A DNA stretch of 64,000 bases from Dimorphilus gyrociliatus. Its lineage: Eukaryota; Annelida; Polychaeta; Dinophilidae. The notes under the pieces are model-generated. The model saw only the letters and a list, made by a program, of their open reading frames with translations. It was not told the origin of the DNA and did not search any database. Location: contig CAJFCJ010000015.1 in the NCBI GenBank assembly GCA_904063045.1, positions 310,001-374,000 of the forward strand, in the 5' to 3' direction. This document shows positions 54,101 through 64,000 of this stretch, one piece after another. Every line of letters begins with the position of its first letter. Positions within the stretch are counted from its first letter, which is position 1. The translations under genes were made by a program, and so were the position numbers.

Positions 54101-57100
54101 AGAATGTTCCGTACTTAAATCGCTTTGCACGCAATAAAACACAAGAACACAAGGGAAAGAAAGGCACTGTTAAAGGAAAAGACCTGTTAACAATTGAAAA
54201 AACGCTTTTAGGCATAGTTAAGGACTAAGACTTATACAGAGAGAGTAGAGGACAGATGGAGCGTTATCTTTATTAAGTCGAAAAAGAGAACAGAAACAGA
54301 TAGACATTTTTCTTTTATGCCCACTGACTTTCTCCTACTATATGCATTTGATTTCTCTTTTAAATAGAATGTCACGTGACAGAAAAGGGAGGAAAGAAAC
54401 ATAATCACAGAAAAAAAATTTGTTCGATTTTTAAATAACTGCTACCATGGTAACAAAAAATTGTTTTGAGTACTTTTGTACAAAACAATTTTTTTTCGTG
54501 GGCCTATTAATTATATTAATTATTTTTTTAAAAACTTTGTAACTCCTAATTAGTGACAGAAAAAATAATTAGAAAAAATATCACGTGATCAAAAGATAAC
54601 AAAAGGAAATATAAAAAAAGAAAAGAAAAGAGAGATATTTTTGGTATTCGCATAGTTTCTCGAAGTATACAGTAAAGTTAGATAGGAGAAAATAAAAAAA
54701 AACAACCACGTTCCGGTCATTATTAAATGCCAAACAGAGTATTTTGATTTCAATGGTAAAAGCTTGTTTATATTCATGTATTTGATTTGTTTAAAAGGAG
54801 AAAAAAAATTGATATATTAGCATCTTATAGCATCTTGTATTGGATTTTTCTTTTTTAATTATAAAGTATAAAAGTGTCTTTAATAATCAACTAACTAGTT
54901 CATATTTACTCCTATATATATATATATATACTGTATAAATTTATATATGAGAATATATAAATGTATGTATTAAGGACGGTAAAGAGGACTTAACCGAAAA
55001 GAAATATGATTATATTTGCTAATCATATTGGAAATAATATTCTATCAACTGGTACTAATTGGGAAAATTATAGTGGAAAGCAACTATGGCCCTTTTTTCT
55101 CTTATACTCTTTCTCGTCTTTGTTATTACTGTATTTCAAAGAATAATTTAATTAATATTCATGTTAAATCAAATTATCACAAAATAACTCAAAGAATTAT
55201 TGATAACAATTGTCTAATGTGAGAGTGTATAGAACGATTTTATAGGATCCAAACAAAACTCTCCTTGATCATAAAGGACAATAAAAAAGATCGTGTGACC
55301 GCAACCTGAGCTAGTTAAAATAATGGCTTTATGGAGCTATATGCTCCCCGTACTTGCTCCTCTTAAATGCAATAAGAAAAGCCACGTGACCAACAACCTA
55401 AGCTAGTTAAAACAATGGCTTAGCAATCGGAACTGTCAGCTCGAGAGGTCAGCTGATCAAATAGAACCGTCTAGGACTGTTATACTGCTAATTTTTAAAT
55501 GGAACGAGAAACGGTAAATCATTCAAAAATAGATGATGACTCTACATACGAACAACATATAAACTCTATATAGATCTTCTAAAAGTAAACAAATGACAAG
55601 TTTAGTTGACAGAACATCAAGGGATAGTTTAAAATATTCCTTTTCGTTTTTTTTATATCTTTAGGGTAGATGCAAATAAATATTCTAATAAAAATAGTTT
55701 TTATGCCTTTTGTAATCGTAATAGACGCATGTTAAATATATAATCAAGCTTTGGCCTATTTGGTTATTAAATATATGTATATTGTTGAAAAAAATATGTA
55801 CTCTATTGGCAATTTATTCGAATTTGTATATATATATATTTATATAATTACTGTAGATTTGCATATGTAAAATTGTTTTTTTTTAAATTGATTGTATTGT
55901 TCATGGGAGAAGCTTGATAAAACCAATGATAGCGTTAAGGAAAACCTTGGGGTTTTTTTCCCATAACCGCCGCGTCTTTTTTCCTATTGATTTTTCGCCT
56001 TCTCGCGTATAAAACAGGGCTTTATCCTTGTACAGAAGCGTTCAAGGCCATTAGTCTTTTTAAGGAGGCGAATAAAGTAGAATAGTTAGTTTGTAGGGAA
56101 GATATACAACTATAATTGGTACCTTGTATAGTTAAAAATTAAAATTTTGTCCTGTATTAAAGAGAGGAATACGTTTCTCTTATACTAGACTTATTTAGAC
56201 GGCCGGAAGAAAAGTCGCAGGCTTATATTGAAAATCGTTAGGAATTTTATTTGGTTGGTGGCCGCCTGATTTTTCTTGTTTAACTGGCTGTCTAAATGAT
56301 ATTGACTCTTGTTATATATACAGTATATATTATACATATACAATCTATACAAACATACTGTACATAGGTATACAAATATCCATGTAAATGTATATACAGA
56401 TACTGTACATATATATATACTATATATAAACATATATATATATATATATATATATATGCTGTATATTAGTATCTACAATATCTACACTTTATATGTATAC
56501 ACAAACATCCATACAATATAATATGTCATATGGTATATAGATAAATCTATAAATGCTCTAATACAGAAATATATTTGTGTACTCACGTGCTCTTATAAAT
56601 TTTTATTTATTTCTCTTTTTTATTATGCTAATTATGTAAAACAAGGCTATAAACAGCTACTTCCGAAAATAATCACCCAACTAACCCAAGGCTCAATTGA
56701 CCAGTGAATTACTTATTAAAAAGAAAAGAGCTGTTGATTCTATTCTAAAAGGGCTGTGACGTCATTTACGAATGATGAAAGTAGAAAAAAAAATCTGTTT
56801 GCTTTCTAATAATTTTCCTATTTTTTCCATTACTCTTTCCATTCGCATTACCGTTATTTTTTTTTCGTTCTTATAACTCTTTTTAAACTGTTAAGAGAGC
56901 CTTCAAAAACCATATGCATTCATTTATTTATTCATCTATATTAAAATGTAACGGTTTCATAATCGATTTTTGAGTGGCTATTTTCCGCAAGAGAGGAGGC
57001 GACGTCCCTATTATTAAGCTTTCAAGTATCCAATGCCAGTGGATCCAAAACTAAAAAAGAATTACAGATAGCCTCCTTAAGCTGAGGCATCTCAAAGAGA

Positions 57101-58399
57101 GAGAGAGAGAGGAGGGGGGGTCTTTTTTTCTTTTAGAATAAAACTTAGAAGAAAAAACAAAGATTACCTAATTTAACTGAAGAGATAGAAAAATAAATAT
57201 ATATGTTTTTTTTCCTATTTAGTCGATTTGGAAAAGTAAAACTTTTTCCAAATCGAGAAAAACCGTGATCAAAGAAGTTGATTGTATTTCGTGACAAGGC
57301 AACACAATAAACTGAACAAAATAGTTTGTCACACTTTGTCGTAAAGCTATACGGTGCTTGGTTTCTTTTTACTTTTGTTTGTTATTTCTATAGTAAAGAG
57401 AGAAAAGAGTTGGTTAATTTTGTCTTGTTAGTTTCAAGTAAAAGTATTTAGAATACTTTTTTTTAAAACAATAATTGAATAAGAAAAGAAAAAGTTATTC
57501 TTAAAAAAGAGCTGTTTGTTCCCAATAAAAAGAAAACAAAAAGTCTGAAAGGTGAAAAGTGATAGCGAGGGAAGAAATTTATAGTAACGTGATAGACGCT
57601 ATGTGTACGGTTGAAGAGAATCTATTTTTTTCCATTACGTAAACCTCAAGTAAAAGAGGAGGAAGAAGAGACAGATAGATGCATTGACGGATGGATGGAT
57701 GGATGGATAGAAGAGAAAGAAAGAAAAAGAAAGAAAAGGGGAAAGAGAGGAGAGACAAATAGATAGATAGTGAGATAGAAAGAGAGAGGGGAGAGGTGGG
57801 AGGAGAGACATAGACAGAAAGAAGGAAGAGAAGAGTCGGAGAAAGTAAAAGATGATAGGAAATTCAGCAAAACTAAACTAATACCTATTGTATATCTATA
57901 TATTGTATTAGCATGTGCCTATTAAGTATATTATACAAAATATGTAAGTAAAACTATGAATTTTTTATCTTTAGTGACGTAATTTAAAAGTATTTTATGT
58001 ATTTTCCCGGGGAATATAATAGTTGATAAGCTTTCATATGCTCAGTATTTTTCATTTCTTCGCATATTTTCTTTATTTCCCTATTGATTTGAAAAAAAAT
58101 AGAAAAGAAACCCTTTCTATATTGTTAACCAATAATAAAGTGTAAGCTAGGTAAGAAGAAAAGACGTCTAATGTCTAGTTTAAAGCGAAAGAAAGACGGA
58201 AAGACTTTTTCTTCCCCACCCGTTTCGGAATATAATTCGGCAGAGTAAACATGAAGGCCAATAAAGAATGAGAATTGCGTCGATAAGACGGTAAATATGA
58301 AACGATCGTAATCAGTCGGTTCTGACATGAAACTTATGGCTGGTATTTCGCTCGTTTAAAACTTAATAAAGACTATTAACTAGAAAAGTTACCATTGGA

Positions 58400-58451
<52 letters not shown>

Positions 58452-59150
58452 AAAAATACTTATACTGTTATATATACAAGCGGACCATTTATATCGTTTA
58501 CATCTGTTTGTAATTGTAAAAATTCTAGTTTTTTCTACCCCCGCTATTTTCTTAAAATCGGCCACGATTTCTACGAAAAAAAAAAGTTAAATCCACAAAA
58601 TCGTATCCGATCATGCGAAAAACGGCTTTGGTTGATCCAAAGATAATCGCTTTAGAATCTTTTTTCAGGTACAGTCTCATTATCTCCCCGTTTACAATTT
58701 CGACTTGAATTGCTGGCAATTAGAATAACAGGAATAACATATCGTTGAGATAGAAAAATTGCCCTTTGATAACTTCCACATCCTATTTTTTCCCTTTTGT
58801 TTTAAAAATAAAATTCCCCTATTTCCTTTTTATCTTAGTTTAATGATTCTATTTTAATTTTTAACTAGTTTATCATGTGAATTTGCTGCGTCCAGAGACT
58901 GCCATTAGGGCTGTCAAAGCAGCAAATATTGCATTTGTACATAATGTATAATAATGCACTTATCCAGGCACTCACTCTCTATGTCTCAGATGTATCTTAG
59001 TGCGTTATTTTACTATCCTTGTTAAATTTATCAATCTTTTCCAGGAACCTCTAACCAGTGAACGATCAAGCCTAATTGCAAGATCTCGATTAGGTTCTAG
59101 AAAAAAAACTGGTAGCAGACCTAAATTTCAAGCTTCCGACCCGCCTACTG
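39311..59150 (+). CDS. Ankyrin-repeat protein, 5' part (continues beyond window)
   Basis: Exons 39311-39361, 47182-47519, 48457-48792, 49535-50087 and 59045-59150, all in matching phase, give 461 codons with an open phase-1 donor at the end. I do not recognise the orthologue. The protein starts MRQSFSDLETDVYQKLQ, has a Ser/Thr-rich segment, then an ankyrin-like block (EGEALERAIRDNDTRATKRIIE), a Gly/Ser-rich linker, and three clearer repeats (GSALHVAVQHGAKDVLELLL; PPLFLAVTEKRPNCVRVLQ, then SHGANPN; GCSPLHLAASNAFRCADCARALL, with a downstream DRSGVTP). A Ser/Arg-rich region follows (GARFFRRLGSDYSRQKRSKD and on), and exon 5 is basic (LIARSRLGSRKKTGSRPK). There is no signal peptide or membrane span so far, so it is probably a cytoplasmic scaffold (inference). 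Introns of 7.8 kb and 9.0 kb are far longer than in all neighbours. The ATG exon is preceded by an apparent acceptor at 39127, so the 5' UTR is spliced. Confidence 0.8.
41041..41055 (+). promoter_or_regulatory. CTCF-like motif
   Basis: AATGCCATCTACTGG matches the CTCF core RSYGCCMYCTRSTGG at 14 of 15 positions. It lies in the first intron of the ankyrin gene. Confidence 0.5.
41878..41946 (+). other. Candidate alternative first coding exon of the ankyrin gene
   Basis: Tandem ATGs open a 23-codon frame (MMMYPASS-like start, read as M-M-Y-P-A-S-S-R-K-A-R-R) ending GDIYQVGD at a strong donor GAC|GTAAGA. The phase is 0, the same as exon 39311-39361, so it can splice to 47182. The surrounding 200 bp is GC-richer than the intron. 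Confidence 0.35.
44878..44924 (+). repeat. GA repeat followed by (GGGGA)n G-run block
   Basis: A GA run leads into five G-runs (GGG, GGGG, GGGG, GGGG, GGGGGG) separated by single A. This fits a G-quadruplex on the transcribed RNA's strand. Confidence 0.85.
45102..45140. repeat. (TA)n microsatellite
   Basis: About 19 TA units in intron 1 of the ankyrin gene. Confidence 0.95.
45264..45300. repeat. 8-mer purine-rich tandem repeat
   Basis: Roughly four to five copies of GAGCGAAA with one variant (GAGCGATA), embedded in purine-rich sequence. Confidence 0.8.
47520..48456. other. Second intron of the ankyrin gene
   Basis: AT-rich with a purine tract at about 47895-47960. A partial CTCF-like motif (GACGCCATCTGCCAG) is at 47658-47672. 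No embedded gene was recognised. Confidence 0.55.
48793..49534. other. Third intron of the ankyrin gene
   Basis: Contains a CTCF-like motif on the minus strand at 49304-49318 and a GC-richer stretch at 49190-49320. No embedded gene was recognised. Confidence 0.55.
49304..49318 (-). promoter_or_regulatory. CTCF-like motif, reverse orientation
   Basis: Minus-strand AGCGCCATCTAGAGG matches RSYGCCMYCTRSTGG at 14 of 15 positions; it lies 217 bp before ankyrin exon 4. Confidence 0.5.
51130..51158. repeat. (TA)n microsatellite
   Basis: About 14 TA units preceded by TACAG. Confidence 0.95.
53682..53697 (+). repeat. G-run tract (quadruplex-forming pattern)
   Basis: GGG A GGG A GGGG A GGG within a purine-only stretch of about 60 bases. 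Confidence 0.8.
55295..55421. repeat. Local direct duplication, two 35-36 bp copies
   Basis: Copies 55295-55329 and 55386-55421 share GTGACC, AACCT, AGCTAGTTAAAA and AATGGCTT, with a few substitutions and one indel. The offset is 91 bp. Confidence 0.75.
57223..57256. repeat. Hairpin with 13-bp perfect arms
   Basis: Arms TCGATTTGGAAAA and TTTTCCAAATCGA, with an 8-nt loop. It lies in intron 4 of the ankyrin gene. Confidence 0.8.
57651..57860. repeat. Purine-rich tract with (GGAT)n
   Basis: About 200 bases, almost all A and G on the plus strand apart from GATA/GGAT units, including five or so GGAT units at 57688-57708. The minus-strand open frame here is a by-product of the composition. Confidence 0.85.
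58404..58447. repeat. (TA)n microsatellite
   Basis: About 22 TA units. Confidence 0.95.
58881..58927 (+). other. Imperfect stem-loop in intron
   Basis: ATTTGCTGC pairs with GCAGCAAAT (9 bp). After an asymmetric internal loop, GACTGCC pairs with GGCTGTC (one mismatch) around a 5-nt loop. It is shorter than a usual miRNA precursor. Confidence 0.35.
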
Positions 59151-62100
59151 GTAAGCATTTTTTTACTTTCCTATCCTTCATTTTTACAATCTAACTACAC
59201 AAAAAAAACCCGATGGAAAAACACGTAATTAAGATATAGTTTTTTAAATTATTAATTAAAGTATAGAGTTATAGAATATGCGTAAAATATAAGAGAAAAG
59301 GAGCAATCGTTTCTATGGAAATAGAAATAAAGAGTAGAAAAATACAAATTGCAAAAACTGCATTCAGCGTTTCCTAACGATTAGTGCACAGTTGACGTCA
59401 TGAAAATTTCAGTAGTCGGAGGAAACGCTCCCTACGTGGCTTCAGAAGTTCAGTTCATTCAGTTAGAAAATTGTTACGTTTAAGCTTCCCTAAACTAAAA
59501 ATCAGTTAGGATTCTTGGCAATTTAGTACATTGATAAAGATGCGTTCGATTGCCAAATCATTATCTTTTCTTTTGTCTTTGCCTCTTCATGCATGCAAGC
59601 ATATATAACAAGCATACAGTATATACTGTATATATATCGTATAGAGTTATATAAGTCGTATTTGAAAAACTAATTAATTAATGCATTGTCTACAACTGTA
59701 AATACGTGCAATTAAAAGAAGAAGAAAGGATATAATATTGGTGTGGGTGGAAAACGAGGAGGAGGAATAGGAGTAAAGACAGAGAAGAAACATTACGAAT
59801 AATTGCTATAAAAATGAAACAAAAAAACAAACTATCTTTGATGGTTATTAAGAGAACTACAGAAGAGTTAGGCTCATAAATCACTGTTAATTTTAGCTTG
59901 TAGCCAATTATATAATAAATAGGCCTATGCTGGGCTAATATGTGATATTGCTGTCCATATGGCTATTGATCACGATACCCTAGCGTCTAATGGGTATGTC
60001 GGTTTGATTGAGTGGAAATTAACTAGTTCAAAAATGGGCCACCCATCTTCCTTTAATTGCTCACTGATAGTTTATAAGTTTAATCGAGTAAATATATATC
60101 CAACATCAATACCTATATACTTAACTATAATATACATATATATATATTAGTATATATATTTATATATATTTGTGTCTGCATTTCATATTTATGTCTAGTG
60201 AATATGTGATATATTTTAAACATTTATTGAAAATAGAGTGCATGTCAACTTTCGCATAGTATTGAGTATCTCTCTCCGCATAACTTTTAATATATAAATA
60301 TATATAAATATTATAATATAAACGTAAACCTAATATTCGTACTTAAATAAATTCCTTAGTATTTAAATATGTATACAGTATCCTTATTCAAATACTTGTT
60401 AATTAAAATAATTAACTGAATTAATATACCGTATATATATATATATATAAAGTCCGTACAATATACTATATATACAGTATATATATATATATTCGATCGA
60501 TGTGATAACCTGCAATCGCAAATTATTGGATAATATAGCATCATGTCAGATGCTAGCGACATCTGCACGCGTGCTTAGAATTCTAGGAATCAAAATAACC
60601 AGTATAACTAGTTAATATTCTTTATTCCTTATTTAACATATATATATACTTTATAAGAGGAAACAATTCTTTTTATATCTTAATAATACAAAATTCATTA
60701 TCAAATAATAAATAAAAAGAGAAAATATAGGCCATAATAGGTTGTCTTGCCTAACTGAAGGTTGGTTGAACTTAATACCCTTTTAGATTTTTTCTTAGGT
60801 TATAAAAAGCAATTTTTTTTCTTTCTCTACGTTAATGAACTGACTAAGGAACTTACAAAAAATTCGTAAATATACCACTTGTGGCGTAAATTCTTGTAAA
60901 TTAATCAGAAAAATGTCGTGGTTTTCCTCCTATATTCTCTTTTTCTTCCTTTTATTTCTTTCTCTATTTTCACTTGCCGTTTTCTTTTTAGTCGCAAAAA
61001 AATATTCTTTTTTATTTTACCTCATCAAATAACAATTTATCAAATCTAGGTGTCGCTGAAATCGATTTTTTAACGCTCACGAATTTATAGTCCATTCGTG
61101 GGACACTTAATTTACTAGGGTGACGCTTACGTAATAAATTGAGGGAAATGTTTGGTGCCGATAGTTGGGAATAAGAAGGAAAGAAAAAGCCATATAGATA
61201 AAAGCTTGACATGGGAGAGAATTTGATTTTTATATTCTAAACAAGTCAAGAACTAATATAGAAAATGTTAGAATACATAATGCTAATTAAAAACACCCGA
61301 AATTGGTAATATATGGAAAAATATTTGTATGATAATACTATAAAATAACAGATGTCGCTGTTTCTGTTTTTTGCAAAGAAAGGAAAGGAAATAAAAAGGG
61401 GTAGGGATGGAGGATAAATAGGTTATTCAATTTCAAAAAAGAATGGACATTTTATGTATGAAATTAGACATTATTTCCCTTTATGTTTATTGACTATCAA
61501 CACTTGTTTATTAACTAAATAAGAATGACGCCATCCTTCCATCATCGTATTAGCGTTACTTAAATGTCGTTTAGAAGTAATTTAACTAATTGGCTGTAGT
61601 AATTGGTAAGAATTTTGTAATAGATAAAGTAAGTATATAAGTATAAGATGTCAACTGGTATGCTTTTATTACGAAAAATAAAACTATGCTTCTTTTTTTT
61701 TCTTTCGTTAATGGTTTACGCCATCCTCAATAGAAATGCTTATAAATCAGCAATATGCACCATTTCACTCATATGGTTGCATTTTTTTTATACTTGTTTG
61801 ATCTTTGTTTATTCACATTTTTTAGACACTTTTAGACACCTATTTACATCTTGATTAACATTTAATATGTAGGCCTTTAATAGGAAGATAATACGTCTGG
61901 TTGGTTTATAGCTTTGTAGTAGATTTTGTTCTATTTCTTTCTCTTTCTTTTCCCTTTCACTTAACATTTTAATATATATATTTGTGTGAATATAAAGAAA
62001 ATGTCTTTTAGATGAATTAAGAGCAATATATACAAAAAATAATAATACAAGTTGACAATGTCACATTTGTAATTTATCCAATTGAATAAAGAAATTAGGT

Positions 62101-62517
62101 AGTTAGCTTTTTTTTCCCCTTTACTGTTGCTATGTATAATATTGATAATCGAGATTAATTTCATGTGCTTTTTTTCCCCTTATATTTTCCATTTATTGTT
62201 ACTTCAGTTTGAAAATCAGAATGTTCATAATGGTTGGGGAATTTGCCATTTATCACTAAAATCTCCATTTATATCATTTACCCTCCCATTGATGGAGAAT
62301 AAGAAAGCAAGTTACATGGGCGGAAGTAATTGCATTTCTAGTAATTGCTCTCCCTAACTATGGGATTCAGCTGCAATTTAGAATCCCTAGTTTTCGGCGC
62401 ATACCGTACCATAAGTATAAGGGAATAAACCACGTGACCGAAGTAATTACGAGAGTATCGTACGGGCGCGCATCAGTCGCCTTTTACAGATATGGATTGG
62501 AGAACGGCGAATAGATA

Positions 62518-62533
62518 ATGATTAGTTATAACG
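62518..62533 (+). other. Candidate alternative first exon end with strong donor
   Basis: A short ATG frame (MISYN) runs into AACG|GTAAGT with phase 1, within a GC-richer patch at 62390-62535 that has an E-box (CACGTG) at 62432-62437. The same phase as exon 59045-59150 would allow splicing to the same downstream exon. Confidence 0.25.
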
Positions 62534-62917
62534 GTAAGTACTTGTGAAATTTTCCATGTAAAAAATCAAACATCGGATACTAAAGAATAGAGAATCATTA
62601 GAGAAGAATAAAGTTGTAGGCGTTGCGAAAAAAATGCAGTAGTGTTTATATAGACTGTCACGGCTTAGGCTACAGGCTACTGCATTGATTGCATTCCGCA
62701 CCTGCATGGGTTATCTATTACCTGAAAAAATTCTGTGTTGGGAATGCAAAGAATTTTATACCCTGAAAATGGCCAACTGCAAGGAATTTTTCCCTGTATA
62801 CAGTTTCTTTTATGTTACTTTGAGGGTTAGAATAGTTTCGAAAAATATTATTTTTATTACGATTCCTATTCACTTCGAAACGCCTATATCAAGGATCGAT
62901 ATTCTTAGAATTAATAT

Positions 62918-62932
62918 GCCGCCACCTAGTGG
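62918..62932 (+). promoter_or_regulatory. CTCF-like motif, full consensus match
   Basis: GCCGCCACCTAGTGG fits RSYGCCMYCTRSTGG at all 15 positions. Confidence 0.6.
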
Positions 62933-62958
62933 ATAAAACGCCTCTAGACGCCGTGAGG

Positions 62959-62990
62959 AGAGAGACGGCGGATATCGATAGCGTCTCTCT
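62959..62990. repeat. Inverted repeat, 9-bp arms
   Basis: AGAGAGACG and CGTCTCTCT around a 14-nt loop containing GATATC, ending directly before the ATG at 62991-62993. Confidence 0.7.
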
Positions 62991-63062
62991 ATGAATTCGG
63001 TGAATATCGACAGTTTTCTAGCGCCTGTTATTATTCTCAAGGAATTAGCAGTAACAATGCTA
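62991..63062 (+). other. Candidate alternative first coding exon
   Basis: The ATG opens a frame reading MNSVNIDSFLAPVIILKELA, ending VTML before CTAG|GTAGGA. The phase is 1, compatible with the exon that should follow 59150. Position and phase are suggestive only. Confidence 0.25.
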
Positions 63063-63811
63063 GGTAGGACCGTATTTATTATTTACTACCTTATTTACTA
63101 ATTACTCTTTTATTCATATTTTTTCCTATTTATTACCTTTTTTCCAGTTTAAAAAAAAAATGACCAAAACTGTAAAACCAAAAGAAAAAGAAAATTACTA
63201 AAGGAAAAAACAAAATGTGAAGGAACAATGATTCTTTAATTTTTAACGTTTAAAAATATTTATTCAGTCGCATGTGTAGGCCTATTTAAAAATTTATAGT
63301 CGAGATTTTATGCTAAACGGGTGCGATAGCTGTAATTAATTATTTTCCCCACAAACTATCCCTACAGCATGGACGATTTTTTTTGTTTATATTTAAAAGC
63401 GAGTCGACTATATACGCGAATTATCGATCGAGTGGAAATTAAAAGAAGCGGAATTAAAAGTTTGCGGGGTTTCGTAGAAAATCTGGAAAAAAACTTGCAT
63501 ACAGTGCACTCCAGTTAATTGCAGACTCTCAAGGGATCAAAAATAGTTTTAATAATCCAGACCGAAAGGCAATTAAGAAAGAAATTGCCTCACTTTAGAG
63601 AAAAAGAAAAAATTTTATAAAAAAATTACGAATTAAAATATTATTAGATATAATTATTTAAAGATTTTAATAACTGTGCATTAATTTTCTATAAGTACTT
63701 AATTAATTATGAATCCTTTATTAAGTAGTCATCTAATTGATATTTCCTTCTATTAATATATAATATTTAATCATATATTTTAATATACTCTTTTATACGT
63801 GCAGTATATAA

Positions 63812-63816
<5 letters not shown>

Positions 63817-63878
<62 letters not shown>
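63817..63878. repeat. (TA)n microsatellite
   Basis: About 31 TA units, the longest in the window, followed by TACAGTATA. Confidence 0.95.
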
Positions 63879-63881
<3 letters not shown>

Positions 63882-64000
63882 TATAATAAACACCATTTTA
63901 ATAATCATTTAATTCTTTCTTTCTCCGATTTCAACTTTCCCCATCGGTTTTTTTTTTAATGTATCACCTTGAGGTGTATTCATTATATTTTAATTAAGAG

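Larger units (their letters stand above)
50088..59044. other. Fourth intron of the ankyrin gene, 9.0 kb
   Basis: Microsatellite-rich: TA at 51130-51158, 52770-52790, 54918-54930, 56431-56457 and 58404-58447; GA at 52567-52600; a G-run tract at 53682-53697; a purine tract about 57651-57860 with (GGAT)n. It also has a direct duplication (55295/55386), two hairpins (57223, 58881) and a CRE at 56757-56764. GC-richer islands at 51280-51480 and 55290-55480 are unexplained. No gene was recognised. Confidence 0.5.
59151..64000. other. Presumed further intron of the ankyrin gene, to window edge
   Basis: No continuation exon was found. It holds a CRE (59393-59400), an 18-bp palindrome (59614-59631), TA tracts (60433-60449, 63817-63878) and a GC-richer, CpG-containing area at 62380-63070. 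That area has a perfect CTCF-like motif and two candidate first exons. The remainder is AT-rich with nothing recognised. Confidence 0.45.

Noticed and set aside
56309-56521. Frame of alternating Tyr and Ile
   Set aside because: Direct translation of TA/ATAC-rich repeats; the same reason rejects 58395-58646.
62127-62357. Possible continuation exon of the ankyrin gene after TTCAG at about 62211
   Set aside because: An acceptor-like sequence is present, but the frame has no donor before its stop and no resemblance to the preceding protein.
62685-62936. 83-codon plus frame with two CKEF repeats
   Set aside because: It reflects a short imperfect nucleotide duplication (TGCAARGAATTTT...CCCTG) and runs through the CTCF-like motif; no other coding evidence.

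Overview
This is metazoan nuclear DNA. It is very AT-rich (by eye about 70% A+T, not measured), every gene but one is split by GT-AG introns, and most introns are only 50-140 bp. Nearly all recognisable proteins are standard animal ones (WDR33, PDPK1, PIGO, PECR, DNAJC24, an Mcr-type macroglobulin, an IGFBP-domain protein, an ionotropic glutamate-like receptor). The combination, plus the short introns, fits a protostome invertebrate with a compact genome; a small lophotrochozoan such as an annelid is my guess, not a demonstration. I assembled the gene models by hand from frames, splice sites and intron phases, so exon ends are predictions.

Layout. 1-1102 (+): the last three exons of an aromatic amino-acid ammonia-lyase of phenylalanine ammonia-lyase (PAL) type. 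2273-3947 (-): a lectin-like protein joining a fucolectin-type domain, a C-type lectin domain and EGF-like repeats. 4760-9811 (+): a complete Mcr-like macroglobulin with an LDLa module and no thioester cysteine. 10189-10971 (-): a secreted IGFBP-domain, cysteine-rich protein. 12552-15606 (-): complete WDR33 in 14 exons. 18144-18494 (-): a small orphan protein with a CRE palindrome just upstream. 19714-21052 (+): PECR with a peroxisomal SKL tail, meeting PIGO (21156-24478, -) tail to tail across 103 bp. 27499-30090 (+): complete PDPK1 in 12 exons. 31129-31678 (-): DNAJC24/DPH4. 32387-35035 (+): an IR-type ionotropic receptor. 39311-59150 (+, running off the right end): an ankyrin-repeat gene whose introns reach 7.8 and 9.0 kb.

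The left 35 kb is dense housekeeping and extracellular-protein sequence. The right 29 kb is a single regulatory-looking gene with long introns full of TA, GA and CA microsatellites, recurrent TATACAGTATA palindromes, G-runs and CTCF-like motifs. No tRNA, rRNA, CRISPR array or coding transposon was recognised.

The most notable item is the intron-bearing PAL-type lyase in a clearly animal contig. Next are the Tyr-to-Asp change at the SDR active site of PECR, the lectin fusion, the CTCF-like sites around the ankyrin gene, and candidate alternative first exons inside its long introns. The genes do not form a pathway; they look like ordinary neighbours.
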